Positions 36,118 to 48,529 are shown, numbered from the stretch's first letter. The stretch is DNA of 64,000 bases from Apoda limacodes (GCA_946406115.1 OX291556.1:10818501-10882500); one strand, 5' to 3'. The notes: generated from the letters alone by a model not told the origin. Numbers and translations: made by a program.

Positions 36118-36689
36118 GTGGCTTTGTTTACTGACAGCGTTAACAACCTTTATCATACACTTGTAGGTACCACGACAACCTTTATACAAAGTTAAATATA
36201 ACGTACTAAGCAGACATAATCAATATCCACGCAGTTAATCGATATTAATTTAATCTGAATAGCCTGATCTATTATGCCAGTGCTTCCCTGGAACGCCCAA
36301 ATAATGTTCGGACGATAATTAATCGTTCCTGCTCAGCTCAATAACAATGGCGTCATTATCTATCTGACCACTATCAGCTATTTCTACGTTTTAAGGTTAT
36401 TTTAAATATATATTAGAATCTTAGTACATATGTGGTATTAAAAGTGTGTCTTTTTGTCTGTGTTTCTGTTTATTGCGTTTCAGGGATATAGGGCGTAATT
36501 GACTTTATTGGTTTATTTTATATTCAAAAATGGACAATATGGCACAGAGCAGGTACTTTTATGAATGTTCAGAAAAGGATGCATGATATTTAGTTGAGGT
36601 ACACGGAAAACAAGCTTATATATTTCTAGATTTGGCCAGCGATTCCGTTGGGTTTGGTTTATCGGCGTGGAATTTCTACGTCAACTCCT
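36118..36689. other. Intron, no gene recognised
   Basis: Nothing supported. Confidence 0.45.
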
Positions 36690-36955
36690 TAATTATACAA
36701 ATGAAGTTTGCTAAAGCAAGCTATAGCTGTAGCTATAGTTAGTTTAAGCTCGGTTATAATTATTCCCGCGGGAATTTTTAAATTAAAAAAGGGAAAATTA
36801 AGTAAATTTTTCGGGATAAAAAGTAGCGTATATCCTATTCCAGAACGTACGGAACCTATATGTGTGCCAAGTTTCATTCCGATCCGTCCAGTGGTTGAAG
36901 CGAGTAACAGACATCCAAAAATCTTAACTTTTACATTTATAATTCGGATTGTATA
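36690..36955 (-). mobile_element. Helitron-like / MITE repeat, reverse copy
   Basis: Read on the minus strand it carries the ccactggacggatcggaatg segment and cccgcgggaat of the family at 220. The plus- and minus-strand open frames here are shadows of the repeat. Confidence 0.65.
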
Positions 36956-37452
36956 ATGTCCTACTGAATATTTATATTTATGTATGTATTTATATTACAG
37001 TGGATAATTTAATAAAGTGTTTTTTTTTCAAATTGTATCGCCGTCGACTTACACTAATGTGCCTAATTGACTTAAAAGTGAAAATGCGTGTCTAGTGTCA
37101 CCTGAGAGACACCTTTTTTTTAATAAAATTTTGTCCTCAAGAGAGACACTTGAGTTCTGTAATTTTATTTTAATGGTAGGTATCTAACTTGAAGAGAGGG
37201 ACGGTCGAGGTCCTTTGCGATTAACATTCCCAATTTTATTAAATTAACAAGGTGGAAAAATAACTTACATTATTTTATTTATTTTATAAATTGCGGCGTC
37301 AGAAATGAGGTATCGTTTTGGTACTTATTATATTTCATATATTTTAATCACATTTATGTAATTAGGATGAAATATTTGTGTTCATTTAGATATAACAGAT
37401 ACTAATTGTCGCACAGTGGCACTCCATTTATTTGAAAATTCAATTTTCTATT

Positions 37453-37935
37453 TAGGGTTCGTACCCAAAGGGTGCCAACAGAACCCGATTATTACTTAAG
37501 CCTACGCTGTCTGTCTGCCTGTCCGACCATTTAAAGGCTCTATCCTTTAGACTGAAATAGGTAGAAGACCCTGAAAGTGTCACAGAATATGTGTTATAAC
37601 GGCGTATTATTGTATAAGGGAAGTCCCCATACAACAAAACCATTTAAAACATAATACATTCAAGTTTCAAATTCAAATCAAGTGATTATAGTGAGCTCAA
37701 AGAATAACAACCAGTAATAACAACCGACCAAATGTGAGATTGACCTAAGCTATTACCAATTAAAGTATACGATACGATGTTCATAGTTAGGCAACGTCGG
37801 GCTTGGTCAGTCATTGGATGGGTGACCGCTCAGCGGCACACGTTTTGTTTTTGTTGTGTTCGTAAATTATGAAAATGCAGGTGCGGAACCCACGGTTCGC
37901 AAGTCCGACTTACCCTTGACCGAGTTTTTTTTATT
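37453..37935 (+). mobile_element. GGTTCGTACC-type element with 5S-like 3' segment
   Basis: Starts agggttcgtacccaaagggt with the gtctgtctgcctgtccgacc stretch. Ends in gtgcggaacccacggttcgc, aagtccgacttacccttgac and poly-T, the classical 3' end of this lepidopteran family. An inner block at 37790-37830 (gcaacgtcgggcttggtcag plus tcattggatgggtgaccgct) resembles the 5S rRNA internal promoter region. Confidence 0.75.
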
Positions 37936-38659
37936 ATAAAAGCTTTATATAAAACTTGCAAAATTTTGTGTGTACCTTGTTGTCCGTTAAGAATTTGTAA
38001 ACCATGTTTCAAACACTTCCTGTGATTCTATTGAACTTAAATTTTGCATAGCCATGTTTTTTCGGTGACTGTGCAAGAATGTGGTCTTGAGCTGGTCTTC
38101 TTAATTACGCACCGACACACGTATTGTGTGATTGTGCTCGGTGGACTCGTTTCGATTCATACTATAGTATGACCTAGATGGTGTCCATGGTCTAATGATG
38201 GAGCCTAGGGTGGTGATAGGATCTATTAAACCAAAGAAGGCAATAAAGTTGTGTTTGCGCTTGTTGGGTTTGTCTTGACAAATACTATAGTCCTAGACGC
38301 TATCCCAGGTAATAAAACCTAAAAGTACTTTACTGACCGAGATAGCGACAAAGCAATGTCGTTTTTGGGCTCTAGGAATTTGTCTTGACAAGTACTACAG
38401 TACGACAAGCCCTAGGTGGTGTCCTAAGTTTGATAAAGATTTTTTTGAAAAAAGTACTTAAAACGTTTTTATTTATCACATTTTTGATTGAACTGTTCAT
38501 GTTCGTTAGTCCATTATATTTTTAATAACTGTATTGTATAATGTATTGACAAATTTCATAAGGCATATATAACTATGAGAAAAGATCAATTCAAAAACAT
38601 ACATTAAATAGAGGGTTATTAGATTTATATGTACATTATAAGAAAATATTGTGAAAAAA
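37936..38659. other. Intron, no gene recognised
   Basis: A loose repetition of 'tgtcttgacaa(a/g)tactatag/cag' occurs at about 38270 and 38390, possibly a diverged tandem repeat. No gene. Confidence 0.4.
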
Positions 38660-38770
38660 AAGTTATTAAATTTTTAAAGCGCGCGAGTGTGTTGCAAGCG
38701 TCCATAGGTTATGCTAACATCTTAGTATCAGGCAGGCCGTAAGCTTGTTTGCCACATTAGTGGTATAAAA
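38660..38770 (+). mobile_element. LINE-tail repeat, 3' end
   Basis: Contains gcgcgcgagtgtgttgcaag, cgtccatagg, the diverged atcaggcaggccg and cacattagtggtataaaaa. Confidence 0.7.
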
Positions 38771-38960
38771 AAAAATTAGCACATTTCATGAAAAATAAAA
38801 ACACTGTGCACACTCAAAAGGCCTTTTTAAAATTCTGCCTGTTAATAAACAAATATTTTATGTTCCTTAAATATTTTGAATCTTATAATTAAAATACCAT
38901 TTAGAAACAAAAAAATTGATATGAATTCATTTTTAACCAAATTGGAAGAATTTCTAAAAG

Positions 38961-39120
38961 AAAGCAATATCTTCTACCATCTGTCACTTGATTGAGACCA
39001 TAATTTTAATTTAATTAAAGAACTTATCTAAATTGCAAATGATCAGGCACTTTTGCGGTAATAAAATTATGATTTTGATGCCGTTTGTGGAGTGGGGTGA
39101 AGTCAAAGGTAATAAATATA
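38961..39120 (+). repeat. diverged direct repeat, copy 2
   Basis: Partner of 33814-33990; see that entry. Confidence 0.55.
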
Positions 39121-39984
39121 TTATTGCGTTGATTATGAGAAATTATATGAACAATGATGATGATTCATAAAAAGCCTATGAATAAATCCACAATAAACCA
39201 ATTAAATTAAACTAAATATGTAGCTAATTAAAAAGTCTCAGGCTCATCTACGAACTTTTGAAAAATGCAAATATGAGTATTTTGTTAAATATCGCCACAG
39301 GATCGAATTGTATTGTATTTAAATAGGTATCTCTCAAGAGTTCGTAATTAGGCACCTGTCTATATTTATGTTTACATACTAAGTTTACTACAATTAATCT
39401 TCCATAGAACTTACTGGATTGCAGCTTATTCATAAATTCTCATGTCTCATCTGTTCATATTTCTGTAACGAAATCCTCATATATTTTTTTTGCCTTAACC
39501 ATGAAACAAATTTTTAACATTGATTAAAACATCTATATGATATGATGATACCATGCTAGGTATATGATTTGCATGAAGACTGACATAATACTGAATAACA
39601 CTGTCTAAATCTTTATAAACTTGAACTTTCTGGTCAACATTAAAATGTCTAATTGGTTTGAAAGTAAAAAAGCTTGTCAGCGCCACCCAGGGATCTCTTT
39701 TTTATTATAACTTTATCCTCAGTGGAGACACTTGAGTGTTTTAACATTCAACATTATGTTCCTACCAGATATTAAAAAGAGTGGATGGATCTTATGATCT
39801 AGGAAAAATCATAGGCCACAACAAATCCTTATAGTCATAGTTATAACTACTGAACTCATTCTAAAAATTTATTTACCAATATAAAGCTACATAGCAATTA
39901 AATAAACTTGAGCGGCTCCAGAACCTATGTATTAGATACATATTTGGTTTACGTAAATATGATCATATATCCGAATTTCGATTA
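39121..39984. other. Intron, no gene recognised
   Basis: Short AT-rich frames only. Confidence 0.45.
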
Positions 39985-40668
39985 AAACTCAGTGGCTCCC
40001 AATTCGCCTTCGCCGGAATACTGTCTGTATATTTTCTGTTTCTTCTCTACAACGTACTGTTCAATTCGTCTTCTCCGTTATACTTGAAAGAGCGTTTCAA
40101 TTTTATAGGGTCTACAGCTCATCGCGCCACTACAAACATGATACCGAATGAAACTGAAAACCCCAACACATTATTCGCAAGCATATAATGACTCATTCAC
40201 TGTCACAGCCATAAGGCTATGGAATACCCTTTGATGTCAAAAAAGCACAAACTTTAAGAATATTTAAAAATCTCGTAATCAGACATTACTTAAAAATTTA
40301 AGCTGTCTCATCAACACTGTTTATTCATCTATATTATTTAAGATGTATGTAGTTTGTGTTTTTTGTTTTTTATTTTTTATGTATTTGATATATATATATT
40401 TATTTTGTTTCGATGTTTGTACGTATTAGTTTTATTTATTATTCATACGTATATAAATTTAGCTATTGCTATAAATGTATATTTATATTGTTAAGTTTCA
40501 GTTAGCACATTCTACTCAATAATTTTATAAAGTCTCCTCTACCCAAAGGTTGTCTGGAAGAGATCGTGCTAATGCGATAAGACCGCCAATTTGTTATTAC
40601 TTTTATTGTTTTATTTGTTCTGTATTCTATATGCGCAATAAAGTATATTATTATTATTATTAAAATAC
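39985..40668 (+). pseudogene. LINE reverse transcriptase C-terminus with 3' UTR and tail
   Basis: The plus strand encodes SPLYLKERFNFIGSTAHRAT and, after a frame change, SFTVTAIRLWNTL-like residues and LRIFKNLVIRHYL. This is the C-terminal end common to lepidopteran non-LTR reverse transcriptases. The 3' UTR carries ctctacccaaaggttgtctg, gaagagatcgtgctaatgcg, ataagaccgcc and cgcaataaagtatatta, ending in an (att)n tail. The ORF has frameshifts and stops and the 5' part is missing, so this is an inactive 5'-truncated copy. Confidence 0.8.
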
Positions 40669-40744
40669 TCTTTAGAAACAAAGGTTATTATTTCGATTAT
40701 AATATTTTTTTGGGTAAGAAAAATTAATATTAGTAAATCAATTC

Positions 40745-40985
40745 AGAAGGAAAAAGCACTATTTCATCCAAGTTGCAACAAAGCACCGCAGGAATAGCTG
40801 AAAAGTTTATAACTTTTTATTTCAAACATGAATTTCTATGGGAAATATTTTTTTCTGTTCGGCAATATTAGGGTTATACAACTGATATGGTTTTTGGCAC
40901 GGAAATATAACACTTGCCACATTGAGAGCTCCCACGGAAATAGGGTTTTCTGAGCGTGAAACAGTGGGACACGTTTAGTATATTT
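40745..40985 (+). repeat. interspersed repeat related to 60955-61215
   Basis: Shares aagttgcaacaaagc/atgttgcaacgaagc, aggaatagctg and the cacgggaatattttttt-like segment with the copy at 60955. The sequence and the ctcccacgg/cccgcggg motifs suggest the Helitron-like group. Confidence 0.5.
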
Positions 40986-41216
40986 TAAATTAGTTTTCTT
41001 TACCTATCATCATCAAAATCCACCTTAACTAATACCTTGTTAGGACTTCTTTAATATTCGCTCCTTGACTTCTAATATCTTTACTAGTTTTAACTTTACT
41101 TTTACTTTACTTAACTTTTTTGAAGTCAATATTAATTATCTTAATAATAAATCAATAATATATATAAATACAAAAATTTTGAAGATGAACTTCTAAATCA
41201 ATTTTATCAACAAATT

Positions 41217-41431
41217 CAATCAGCTCGAACAAGCGGAAAATCGAACCCGAAATCATCCAATCGTGGCAAATCTCAAATTCCGAGTACACGGCTAAGGAGT
41301 CGGCCCGTCCCGAGTCCCGACCAACTCCCCGATTTAAATTGCAGATTCCGTGTCGGTAGCGAGCAGCGTCGACTCTCGCGATATGCTAATCATAGTCGAG
41401 CTACGAATTATCTCACATTAACAAACTAACT
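41217..41431 (+). repeat. unexplained conserved block, copy A
   Basis: From 41227 to 41348 (122 nt) this block is identical to 50746-50867 except for one C/T change. Flanks are related but diverged, and both end with ttaacaaactaact. One frame is open across the block and further upstream, encoding EDELLNQFYQQIQSARTSGK, then SNPKSSNRGKSQIPSTRLRS and RPVPSPDQLPDLNCRF, to a TAA. GC content is much higher than in the flanks. No domain is recognised, and no cpo relation is evident as it lies on the opposite strand. It could be an exon of an unknown plus-strand gene or a transposon ORF. Confidence 0.7.
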
Positions 41432-42354
41432 TAATAATGCTATGTAGTATCATGATGGCATATTTTCTTTAGCTAGTTTTAAATTTGATCTTAAAATATT
41501 TAAGTATGATACATTTTTCAATAACACTTTAAAAGCGACATATATCTTTTTTTATCCTGAGTTAACCTTACCTTATTACACATTAACCTTACTGTCAAGA
41601 GCCAGCAAGAAACTCATTTTAAAAAGAGACAATGTTGTCCGATTATTTTCTAAAGTATTTTGCAATATTTTTATCAATAAAAAAAGTCAGTTATTCTAGA
41701 TATAAATAAGTTTTCTAATAAAATATAAGGTATAACAATTATTTGATTTTTGCTATAATTTTTTTTAGGATAAGAAACATTAAGTAAAAGTAATTTACAA
41801 TTAGATTCTACTTCTTAAGGTTAAAAATTGAAAAGGAAAGTGGCACGTGAAGCTTCCATTACCTCGAGGTTCGCGTTAAATTAATTTCAGTGAAGTTTGC
41901 GACGCCGCCCGCGCCCCCTAACGACATCTTAGCTTAAGAGTCTATCTTCAGTATCTTCAGTAGGACTTTTAAAAGTTTAATTATTATTGAATTTTTAAAA
42001 CTGTCTATTATCCATGGGTATTAAGTGTAATTGTTGATGGAGTAACATTTGTATTTACGTTATAGTATTGAGATAAATAATATTTCGACTCTGTCTTCCA
42101 TTTCCTCTGGAAGCTTATGAATGATGGCCGATATCTTAGGTAGGTTATCTAATCATATTAATTTTACTGATAAAAACCCTTGGATTCAAATTGGAAAAAA
42201 AAACCTTTTATTTTATAATTTTAGAACTCTTAAACCCAAAATGTTTTTATTTGACTGTTTTGCAATGAGAATCCTTACTCTTCCGTCCTTTGTAAAGCTA
42301 TTTTAAGTTGAGTTATGTTTGTATGTTAAATATATGTATAATATAGTTATGGGG
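41432..42354. other. Intron, no gene recognised
   Basis: AT-rich, with a GC patch at about 41840-41935 (gcgacgccgcccgcgccccc) that has no coding signature. Confidence 0.4.
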
Positions 42355-42690
42355 TTTGAGATGTGGATATTGACACAGAAAGAAAAAGAGCTAACAGACG
42401 CAGTTGATATGTGGTGTTGGAGGAGAATGGAAATAATAAGCTAGACAGAAAAAATCACAAACGAAATGGTACTGAAGAAAATAGAGGAATAATCTAAAGC
42501 ATACAAAATATGATAAGCCATCTTGTAAGACATGATAGCTTCATAAAAAATATCATATAGGAAAAATAGATGGAAAGAGGGGAAGAGAAAGACCAAGAAG
42601 GAGTTACATGAAGCAAATAAAAGCAAATGAAAGTGGATGTTATGTCATACCAGGAGGTGAAAGACAAGGTAATGGATAGAGATGAGTAAG
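42355..42690 (+). pseudogene. RTE-type LINE C-terminal fragment, heavily decayed
   Basis: Across frameshifts and stops the plus strand encodes GFEMWILTQKEKELTDAVDM, WCWRRMEII, KITNEMVLKKIEE, RHDSFIKNII, KIDGKRGRERPRRSYMKQIK and MSYQEVKDKVMDRDE. This is the typical C-terminal end of insect RTE-class reverse transcriptases (MWCWRRM, RGRPRRSY). The many lesions and A-rich drift show an old insertion. Plus- and minus-strand frames here are shadows. Confidence 0.85.
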
Positions 42691-43254
42691 CTGGGCTCTT
42701 AAATAATAAAAAAAAAATATTTTTAACCGACACACGGTAATAAATAAATTTACACATGGGTATACGGAAAGATATGTATTTATCCAAATTTAAAACTGAT
42801 TAAAAAAATGTATAGATATTTAAATAAAAACAAAAACACCATAAAGATACAAATAGTTATATAATTTAATCATATATATCTAGTATATGACATAATTATT
42901 AAGCTACAAAATTTAAAAAAAAAATAGTACATCAACAAAACATTAGTTTTTAGTCATTCTAATTTCACGCTAGCTTAGTTAAAAATATCAGAAGAATTGC
43001 TTAAAGCTGATTATTAGTTAATTCGAACAGTAATCAAGTGCCAAATAGAGTGGAAAATCTTGAAATTTAACGGCATTCAATGGTCAATAAAAAGAAACTA
43101 GTTATTCATTCGTTGAATTTGATTTGCTGTTTCAGCGAAGCGCCCTAATTTCTACTTAAAATAAAATTTATTTCATTTATACGGACAAAGTTTATAAAAC
43201 TAAAAAACTTGCAATTTTCGCGAAGAAAAAAAAGTAGAAGAATTGACATAATCC
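42691..43254. other. Intron, no gene recognised
   Basis: Very AT-rich, nothing supported. Confidence 0.45.
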
Positions 43255-43722
43255 ATATCTATATAAATATTATAAATGCGAAAGTAACTATGTCAGTCAG
43301 ACTGTCGTCGTTTGTTACCTCTTCACACCTAAACCGCTGTACCGATTAAGATGAAATTTTGCATGGAGATAGTTTGTGTCCCGGGAAAGGACATTGGATT
43401 TTTGAAAATGTCAAATGTGAGTCGGTTTTTTTCATAATTGAGGAGTTGCCGCTGAAATCCTACACCGATAACCAAATTTAGGGCGGGTGGAACCGCTAGC
43501 AAAAGCTAGTAAATATTATAAATACGAAATTAGCTCTGTCTTACTCTTACCTCTTAACGCTTAAACCAATAAATTTGGCATGTTTCCATGCCACGTTTGA
43601 GTCTCGGGGAAGGACATAGGTTACTTGAAAAGGTTTTTTGTCTATAATTCAGGAGTTGCCGTTAAAATCCTATACCGATAACCGAATACAGAGCAGGTGG
43701 AACCACGGGTAAAAGCTAGTGG
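43255..43722 (+). mobile_element. Helitron-like repeat, two tandem copies
   Basis: The first copy runs from tataaatattataaatgcga to gcaaaagctagt (about 43505). The second starts at aatattataaatacgaaatt and ends at gtaaaagctagtgg. Each carries the gaccgatt-like segment, ggaaggacatagg/gaaaggacattgg and aggagttgccgctgaaatcc. The shared ends (tattataaa... and ...aaagctagt) match a ubiquitous lepidopteran non-autonomous family. The head-to-tail arrangement is typical of Helitron insertions. Confidence 0.75.
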
Positions 43723-44405
43723 TCAATTTAGGAATTCTTTTGTGAAGCAAATACGTGCTTACCCGAAATCTGTAAAATAGAAATTAAAGAATCACGTCTA
43801 CCTAACTTGTAACAGAAAACTTTTTAAAATATACAAAAAAACACAACTTCGATTAAAGTTACAATTTAACTAATCAAATAAAGAAATAATTTGACTAGCA
43901 CCTGAATTCAGCGCGATCGCGATATCTTCATAATTTTCCTATACAAAAAAGTTAAACAAATGTAAAAATTATAATAAAAAAAGAAGAAAAATGGTTATTA
44001 GTTGCAATTTTTGATATTTATTTAATTTTAAAGTACGAGTGTAGAAGTATACTATTTACTACGTAATAATTTGTAAAAAAAATATTGTAGTAATTATTTT
44101 ACTAGTATAAAAATGCTTTTCGTGCTTAATACAAATACAGATGAATATTTGAGAAAGCAAATTAAGAGAGAAGTTATAATATTGCTGTTCATATATCTGT
44201 GCGTAAGCAAGCAATATAATTTGATTTCACAAAGAAGATTTTTAGATAAGATTGTAGGTAAGGTCACCTATCATGATTTTGAAACAAAAAATGACAATTC
44301 TGATTACCTGAATATGCATAGTTGTATAACTATTTTACAAACAAGCATACCACATGCTTCTTTGTCACCTCATATTCAGCAGTTAGTTACCGTAATGTAT
44401 GGGGC
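43723..44405. other. Intron, no supported gene
   Basis: A 102-codon frame at 44113-44421 (+) has no recognisable domain and runs into the hairpin at 44406. I do not call it. Confidence 0.4.
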
Positions 44406-44449
44406 AAAGTGTCTTATTTAAGAAAGTGTATTTCTTAATAAGACACTTT
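44406..44449. repeat. 19-bp-arm hairpin
   Basis: aaagtgtcttatttaagaaa pairs with tttcttaataagacacttt (one bulged T) around a loop of about 5 nt, followed by a T run. It resembles a bacterial terminator in shape, but in this genome it is more likely a MITE remnant or precursor-RNA-like hairpin. Confidence 0.75.
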
Positions 44450-45399
44450 TTTTAAAACGACTAATTTTTTCGTTTTATCTAAAATTTGTGCATTTTCGTT
44501 CAGCTTTAAATGGTTTGTTTATTTCTACGCATCAAAGAAGTTTTAAAAATAACTATACATTGCAATAAAATAACGAAAAAAACTACATTTAGAAGTTATT
44601 TCAGCAGTAGGTATTTTGAAGTGGCAAATTTAAACAAACCTCATAAGGTCAAACACAGAAATCGCAAACTGATACCTGCAACCTACCTACTTAATAAGCC
44701 AAACACAAAAACTGGGTATAAATGAAGCCCTTTTACCAGAATACCTGAAGGCTTATCAAATTATAAAGCTAAACTTTGTTATGAAAACTATTTTGAGGGA
44801 CAGAAATTATAGACTTAACTCAGAGGTTAAACGTTAAAATGAGATCTAAAAATTCAGAAGACGATTTTTTTGCTTGATTCCTTTTTCTTCACGAAAACCT
44901 TGACCCATGTTAAAGAATATGTTTTACAATATAGTGCTATTGAAAACCTATATATTTTCCATGGTACAATAATATATATTTCCTAAGTGCATGACATATG
45001 CTTTCATACTTCTGTTAACTATACAAGTGACCTCCATACTTTGAATTCTAAAAATATCTCACGTACTAAATAAATCATGTAGAAAACGAAAACTGTATTA
45101 AAAACAATCAACAAAATATTTGCACTACTAAATAGAAAATAAAGGAGGAGCAGCTACCAATAAAAGTCTATTAGATTTTATGAAAGACTATTCTAGAAAT
45201 GTCTTCACTAGTTATTATATAAATACTTTACTAGACTATATACTAGTCGACAGGCCTTGGGCAAGCGTAAGCTTCTACCGACTTTTATTAAAAATAAATA
45301 CCTACCTACCTTTTCTTCACACACATATTTTTTTCGAAAAAACATGTAGTTTCTATGTAAACTATAAGTTTAGTAACCTAGGAGAAAAATATGTATGTA
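44450..45399. other. Intron, no gene recognised
   Basis: Short AT-rich frames only. Confidence 0.45.
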
Positions 45400-45650
45400 A
45401 GCGGTCTCCGTAGCCTATGGACGCTAGCAACACCAGGGGTATCTCTCGCGCGTTGCCGACTCTACAAAAATCTAATGACTTCTTTCTTGAAGAACCCCAT
45501 ACTGTAGTCCTTAGAGAAAACCTTGGCAGAGAGCTCATTCCACTGAAGTTTCTCTAAAACCTTACTGTACGCGACCATTTCGGTTCTAAAATGTGAGAAT
45601 GAATTCCCTGCCGATGGCGAGCAGTTTGATGGTAAAAAGTAGCCGTGGGC
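45400..45650 (-). mobile_element. LINE-tail repeat, reverse copy
   Basis: On the minus strand it reads gctcgccatcggcagggaat, then tggaatgagctctctgccaa, the KVFSKDYSMGFFKKEV segment and gttgctagcgtccataggct. It lacks the terminal 'accaccttagtgg' end. Confidence 0.75.
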
Positions 45651-46464
45651 ATCATTTCGAACAATTCCTCAGAACACATCCCATTGTACAAGCAGTTGAA
45701 CTCATAGGGAGGCAAAGTTTCTCCTCAGACTTAAAGGCTCGATACGGCAAGTAAGTTTGGATTGTCGACAATATTAACGATCCATATACGATATAATGTT
45801 AATTTAATTTTTTTTTGGTACCAATCTGACTCCCCACACGAACCTTAAATGTTTTTTATCCAGTTATTGATAAGCAATATATGTGAAATCTATCATAATG
45901 CTTATAGTACCTACATTACTGCCGCGGCCCGTATCACAGAGTTCGGTAATGCTCAGTTATGGCCAAGGATTTTATAGTGCTTTTCTCAATAAAAAACTAA
46001 TTATATTGATAACTGAATGGACAATAATAAAATAGTTTTGATAACTTTGCCGCCAATTCGCCGCGTTCAAATGTCGATTTCTTTTTTCTTTATTAATTAA
46101 TTTAATGGCGCATTCTTAGTTCTGCCAGTCCGAAATTTAAAAAAAAATTTGTTGAGTTATCTCTTTAGATAACTAAAGATAATTAGGTAAGATCGTGTTT
46201 GAAAAAGTTCGTACCATTTTCAAATTTTATATTTGACCGCTCGAGCGGACGGAAAAAAAGGCTGCTCTCTGATACTGTAGTTCTAGTCTAATTTATCCCA
46301 AAGAATCTTGTGCAATATATGGTCGCATATCGTAGCATGTTTGAGCAAAATTATCATATATTTGCTTTAGGTTTCTACGTTACACTTTTCGAGAAAAACC
46401 TCTGTAACAGACGTACGGACTGACAAGAAAATGAGCTTATAAGGTCTTTGTTGTTCTTTTTAAG
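45651..46464. other. Intron, no gene recognised
   Basis: Nothing supported. Confidence 0.45.
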
Positions 46465-46715
46465 GTTCTGTCATCATCACCAGCCCTATACGTCCCCACT
46501 GTAGGGGCACGGCCTACCCTCACCGAGGGTGACTTTGTCCATACACGGGCCAAGTGCGGATTGTGAACTACTTATTAGTCTTTTTTAATGACGTATACAG
46601 GTTTCCTCGCGATGTTTTCCTTTACCAAAAGCCAGTGTTGTAAATGATCAATGTACTAAAGGAATTAAGAAAAAGACCATTGGTATTGGTGAAATCGAAA
46701 CCCCTGGACCATCAT
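46465..46715 (-). mobile_element. Lepidopteran SINE (gaggaaacctgcat family), reverse copy
   Basis: On the minus strand: ggtccaggggtttcgatttc near the head, gcgaggaaacctgtatacgt, caatccgcacttggcccgtg and gggtaggccgtgcccctaca. Same family as 6056 and 20575. Confidence 0.8.
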
Positions 46716-47639
46716 CGACGTACGGTACTGTAATACCCTAAAAATCCTTAAGTAAAATATTTTACTAACTTGACTTTAATTTAATTTAATACACAAAGTT
46801 GAGAACAACAACAATTAAATAGACTTAAAGTAATTACGTGTCAAGGATTTTAATCTGGATAAGGTAATTTAGCTGAAATATTTGAAGTCATTTAAAAGAC
46901 GTAGCGACTAATTACGTTACGGTAATTCTTTTAGAATATGAAAAGGCGTTGCCTTAAATGGTTTTATTTTCGCCTTAAGTTTCTGTTAAGAGGAAATATC
47001 AGACCCAAGCAAACACACTTACGAGTATAAATATGTATTTGGAAATAAAATTGCTGTCACGCTAAGACCCGGGCCAGTATACCGATGCGCGACAGGGACA
47101 ACAGCGCTTCGGGCTAATTATACCTAGTCACAATGATCAAAATCGCTGTTATGGATTCCCCATTTTTCTCCTCCAATTCTCAACCAAATTGTTTAGGAAC
47201 CACTTACCCTGAAATGTTATTAATTATTCTACGTGTGTATGTTTTGTTTTCTTAATTAATTATTAAATGAATTAAAGTACAGGGTACGACTAAAGATTTC
47301 TTTAAAAAAGAGCCATTTTTGGGACTTCTGCAGGGCCCGAGTTATTTATACGAACGGCATTTAAAAAAACGCAAAAATACAGACAAAATCACTGTGTCTA
47401 TCTATCATATATAAAAAAAATTTAGGTCTTACGTCAAAATCCAGGGAGGAAACCGGGGAATACGTTTCTATGAGGAAAAGCAGCCTGATATTTCCTCTTA
47501 ATAGATTTTATTCGAAACTACAATACCACCATTAGCATTACCAAACAAGATATCCTTTAATAATGGATATTTTTAATAATAATCTAATATAATACAACAC
47601 TCGTATGTGACGTAGGTACAATAATAAAAATATCACATT
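46716..47639. other. Intron, no gene recognised
   Basis: A short GC patch at about 47065-47115 has no coding signature. Confidence 0.45.
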
Positions 47640-47840
47640 TCTTACACTAGTCACGTAATGGACGTGACGACTGTAATTTTAATATAATAAAACCTAAAGA
47701 ATCGGATTCCAACCCTCGTTACAATTTTATAGATCTTTTGAAACGTCGTCGACTCTTCTATATCCAACGATACAGGTTGATTTCGTTTGTTTCGTCCTAT
47801 TCGAAATTCCATTTTACATTCAAAAGACAACATTCGGATT
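47640..47840 (+). repeat. diverged direct repeat, copy 1 of 2
   Basis: gacgtgacgactgtaatttt, aatcggattccaaccctc, tagatcttttgaaac and aattcc(a)ttttacattcaa match 48530-48705. The family is not recognised. Confidence 0.6.
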
Positions 47841-48164
47841 TATTTTAAATGTGATTTATATTATTAAGACGGTATAGGCTAAAAAACTTTCTCCAAACTT
47901 AACAATGTGCTTGTAAATGTACAAACGAACACTACAAAATGTCAAATACATGACTTTGAGATATATTTGTTGTACATTTATTCAGTCATTTTGTACCATA
48001 GTGATGCCTTGAAACTTTTCATTTTTCACATGAAATTTTACGATTTTACTGTTTTGTGGTTACGTTTTCGGACGTTTTGCTCAAGCCTGTATCCAATACA
48101 CTAATTAACATCCTTTATAACAACCAAATGCAATAAGAAAGAAAAATTTATATAAATGAAAAAA

Positions 48165-48268
48165 AAAAACAAGAAAGAAGTTATTACATTTTTTAAGGGT
48201 CGGCAACGCGCGACAGCTTACCATCAGGCGTATCGCAAGCTTATTTGCCACCTTAGTGGTATTAAAAA
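48165..48268 (+). mobile_element. LINE-tail repeat, deleted 3' end
   Basis: aagaaagaagttattacatt, gggtcggcaacgcgcgacag and taccatcaggcgtatcgcaa, ending ccaccttagtggtatta. The 'gttgcaagcgtccatagg' part is deleted. Confidence 0.7.
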
Positions 48269-48529
48269 TTTGCTTAAGTGATGGAGCAGTAGTCACTTCC
48301 ATTTTTTTGGACTATTTTTAGTAATGCACTAAAGAACAGCAATTTTTAGAACATATTTTTTTTTTAACTTTTTATATGTTTAAGTTTTGCCAAATTAACT
48401 GCGTATTTACGCGATCAAGCCTCAATTTTAAGTAAACAGTATTGAAATTCATTCAAAATTCAAGATTGTTGATGCGTAAAATTTGTTTGCCTTTTGGCTT
48501 TCATAAAGCAATTGAAAACAAGATTTCGG

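Noticed and set aside
44113..44421. 102-codon plus-strand frame ending at a hairpin, bacterial-operon-like
   Set aside because: The setting is an insect intron; a hairpin plus T run does not act as a terminator for Pol II, and the peptide has no recognisable domain.
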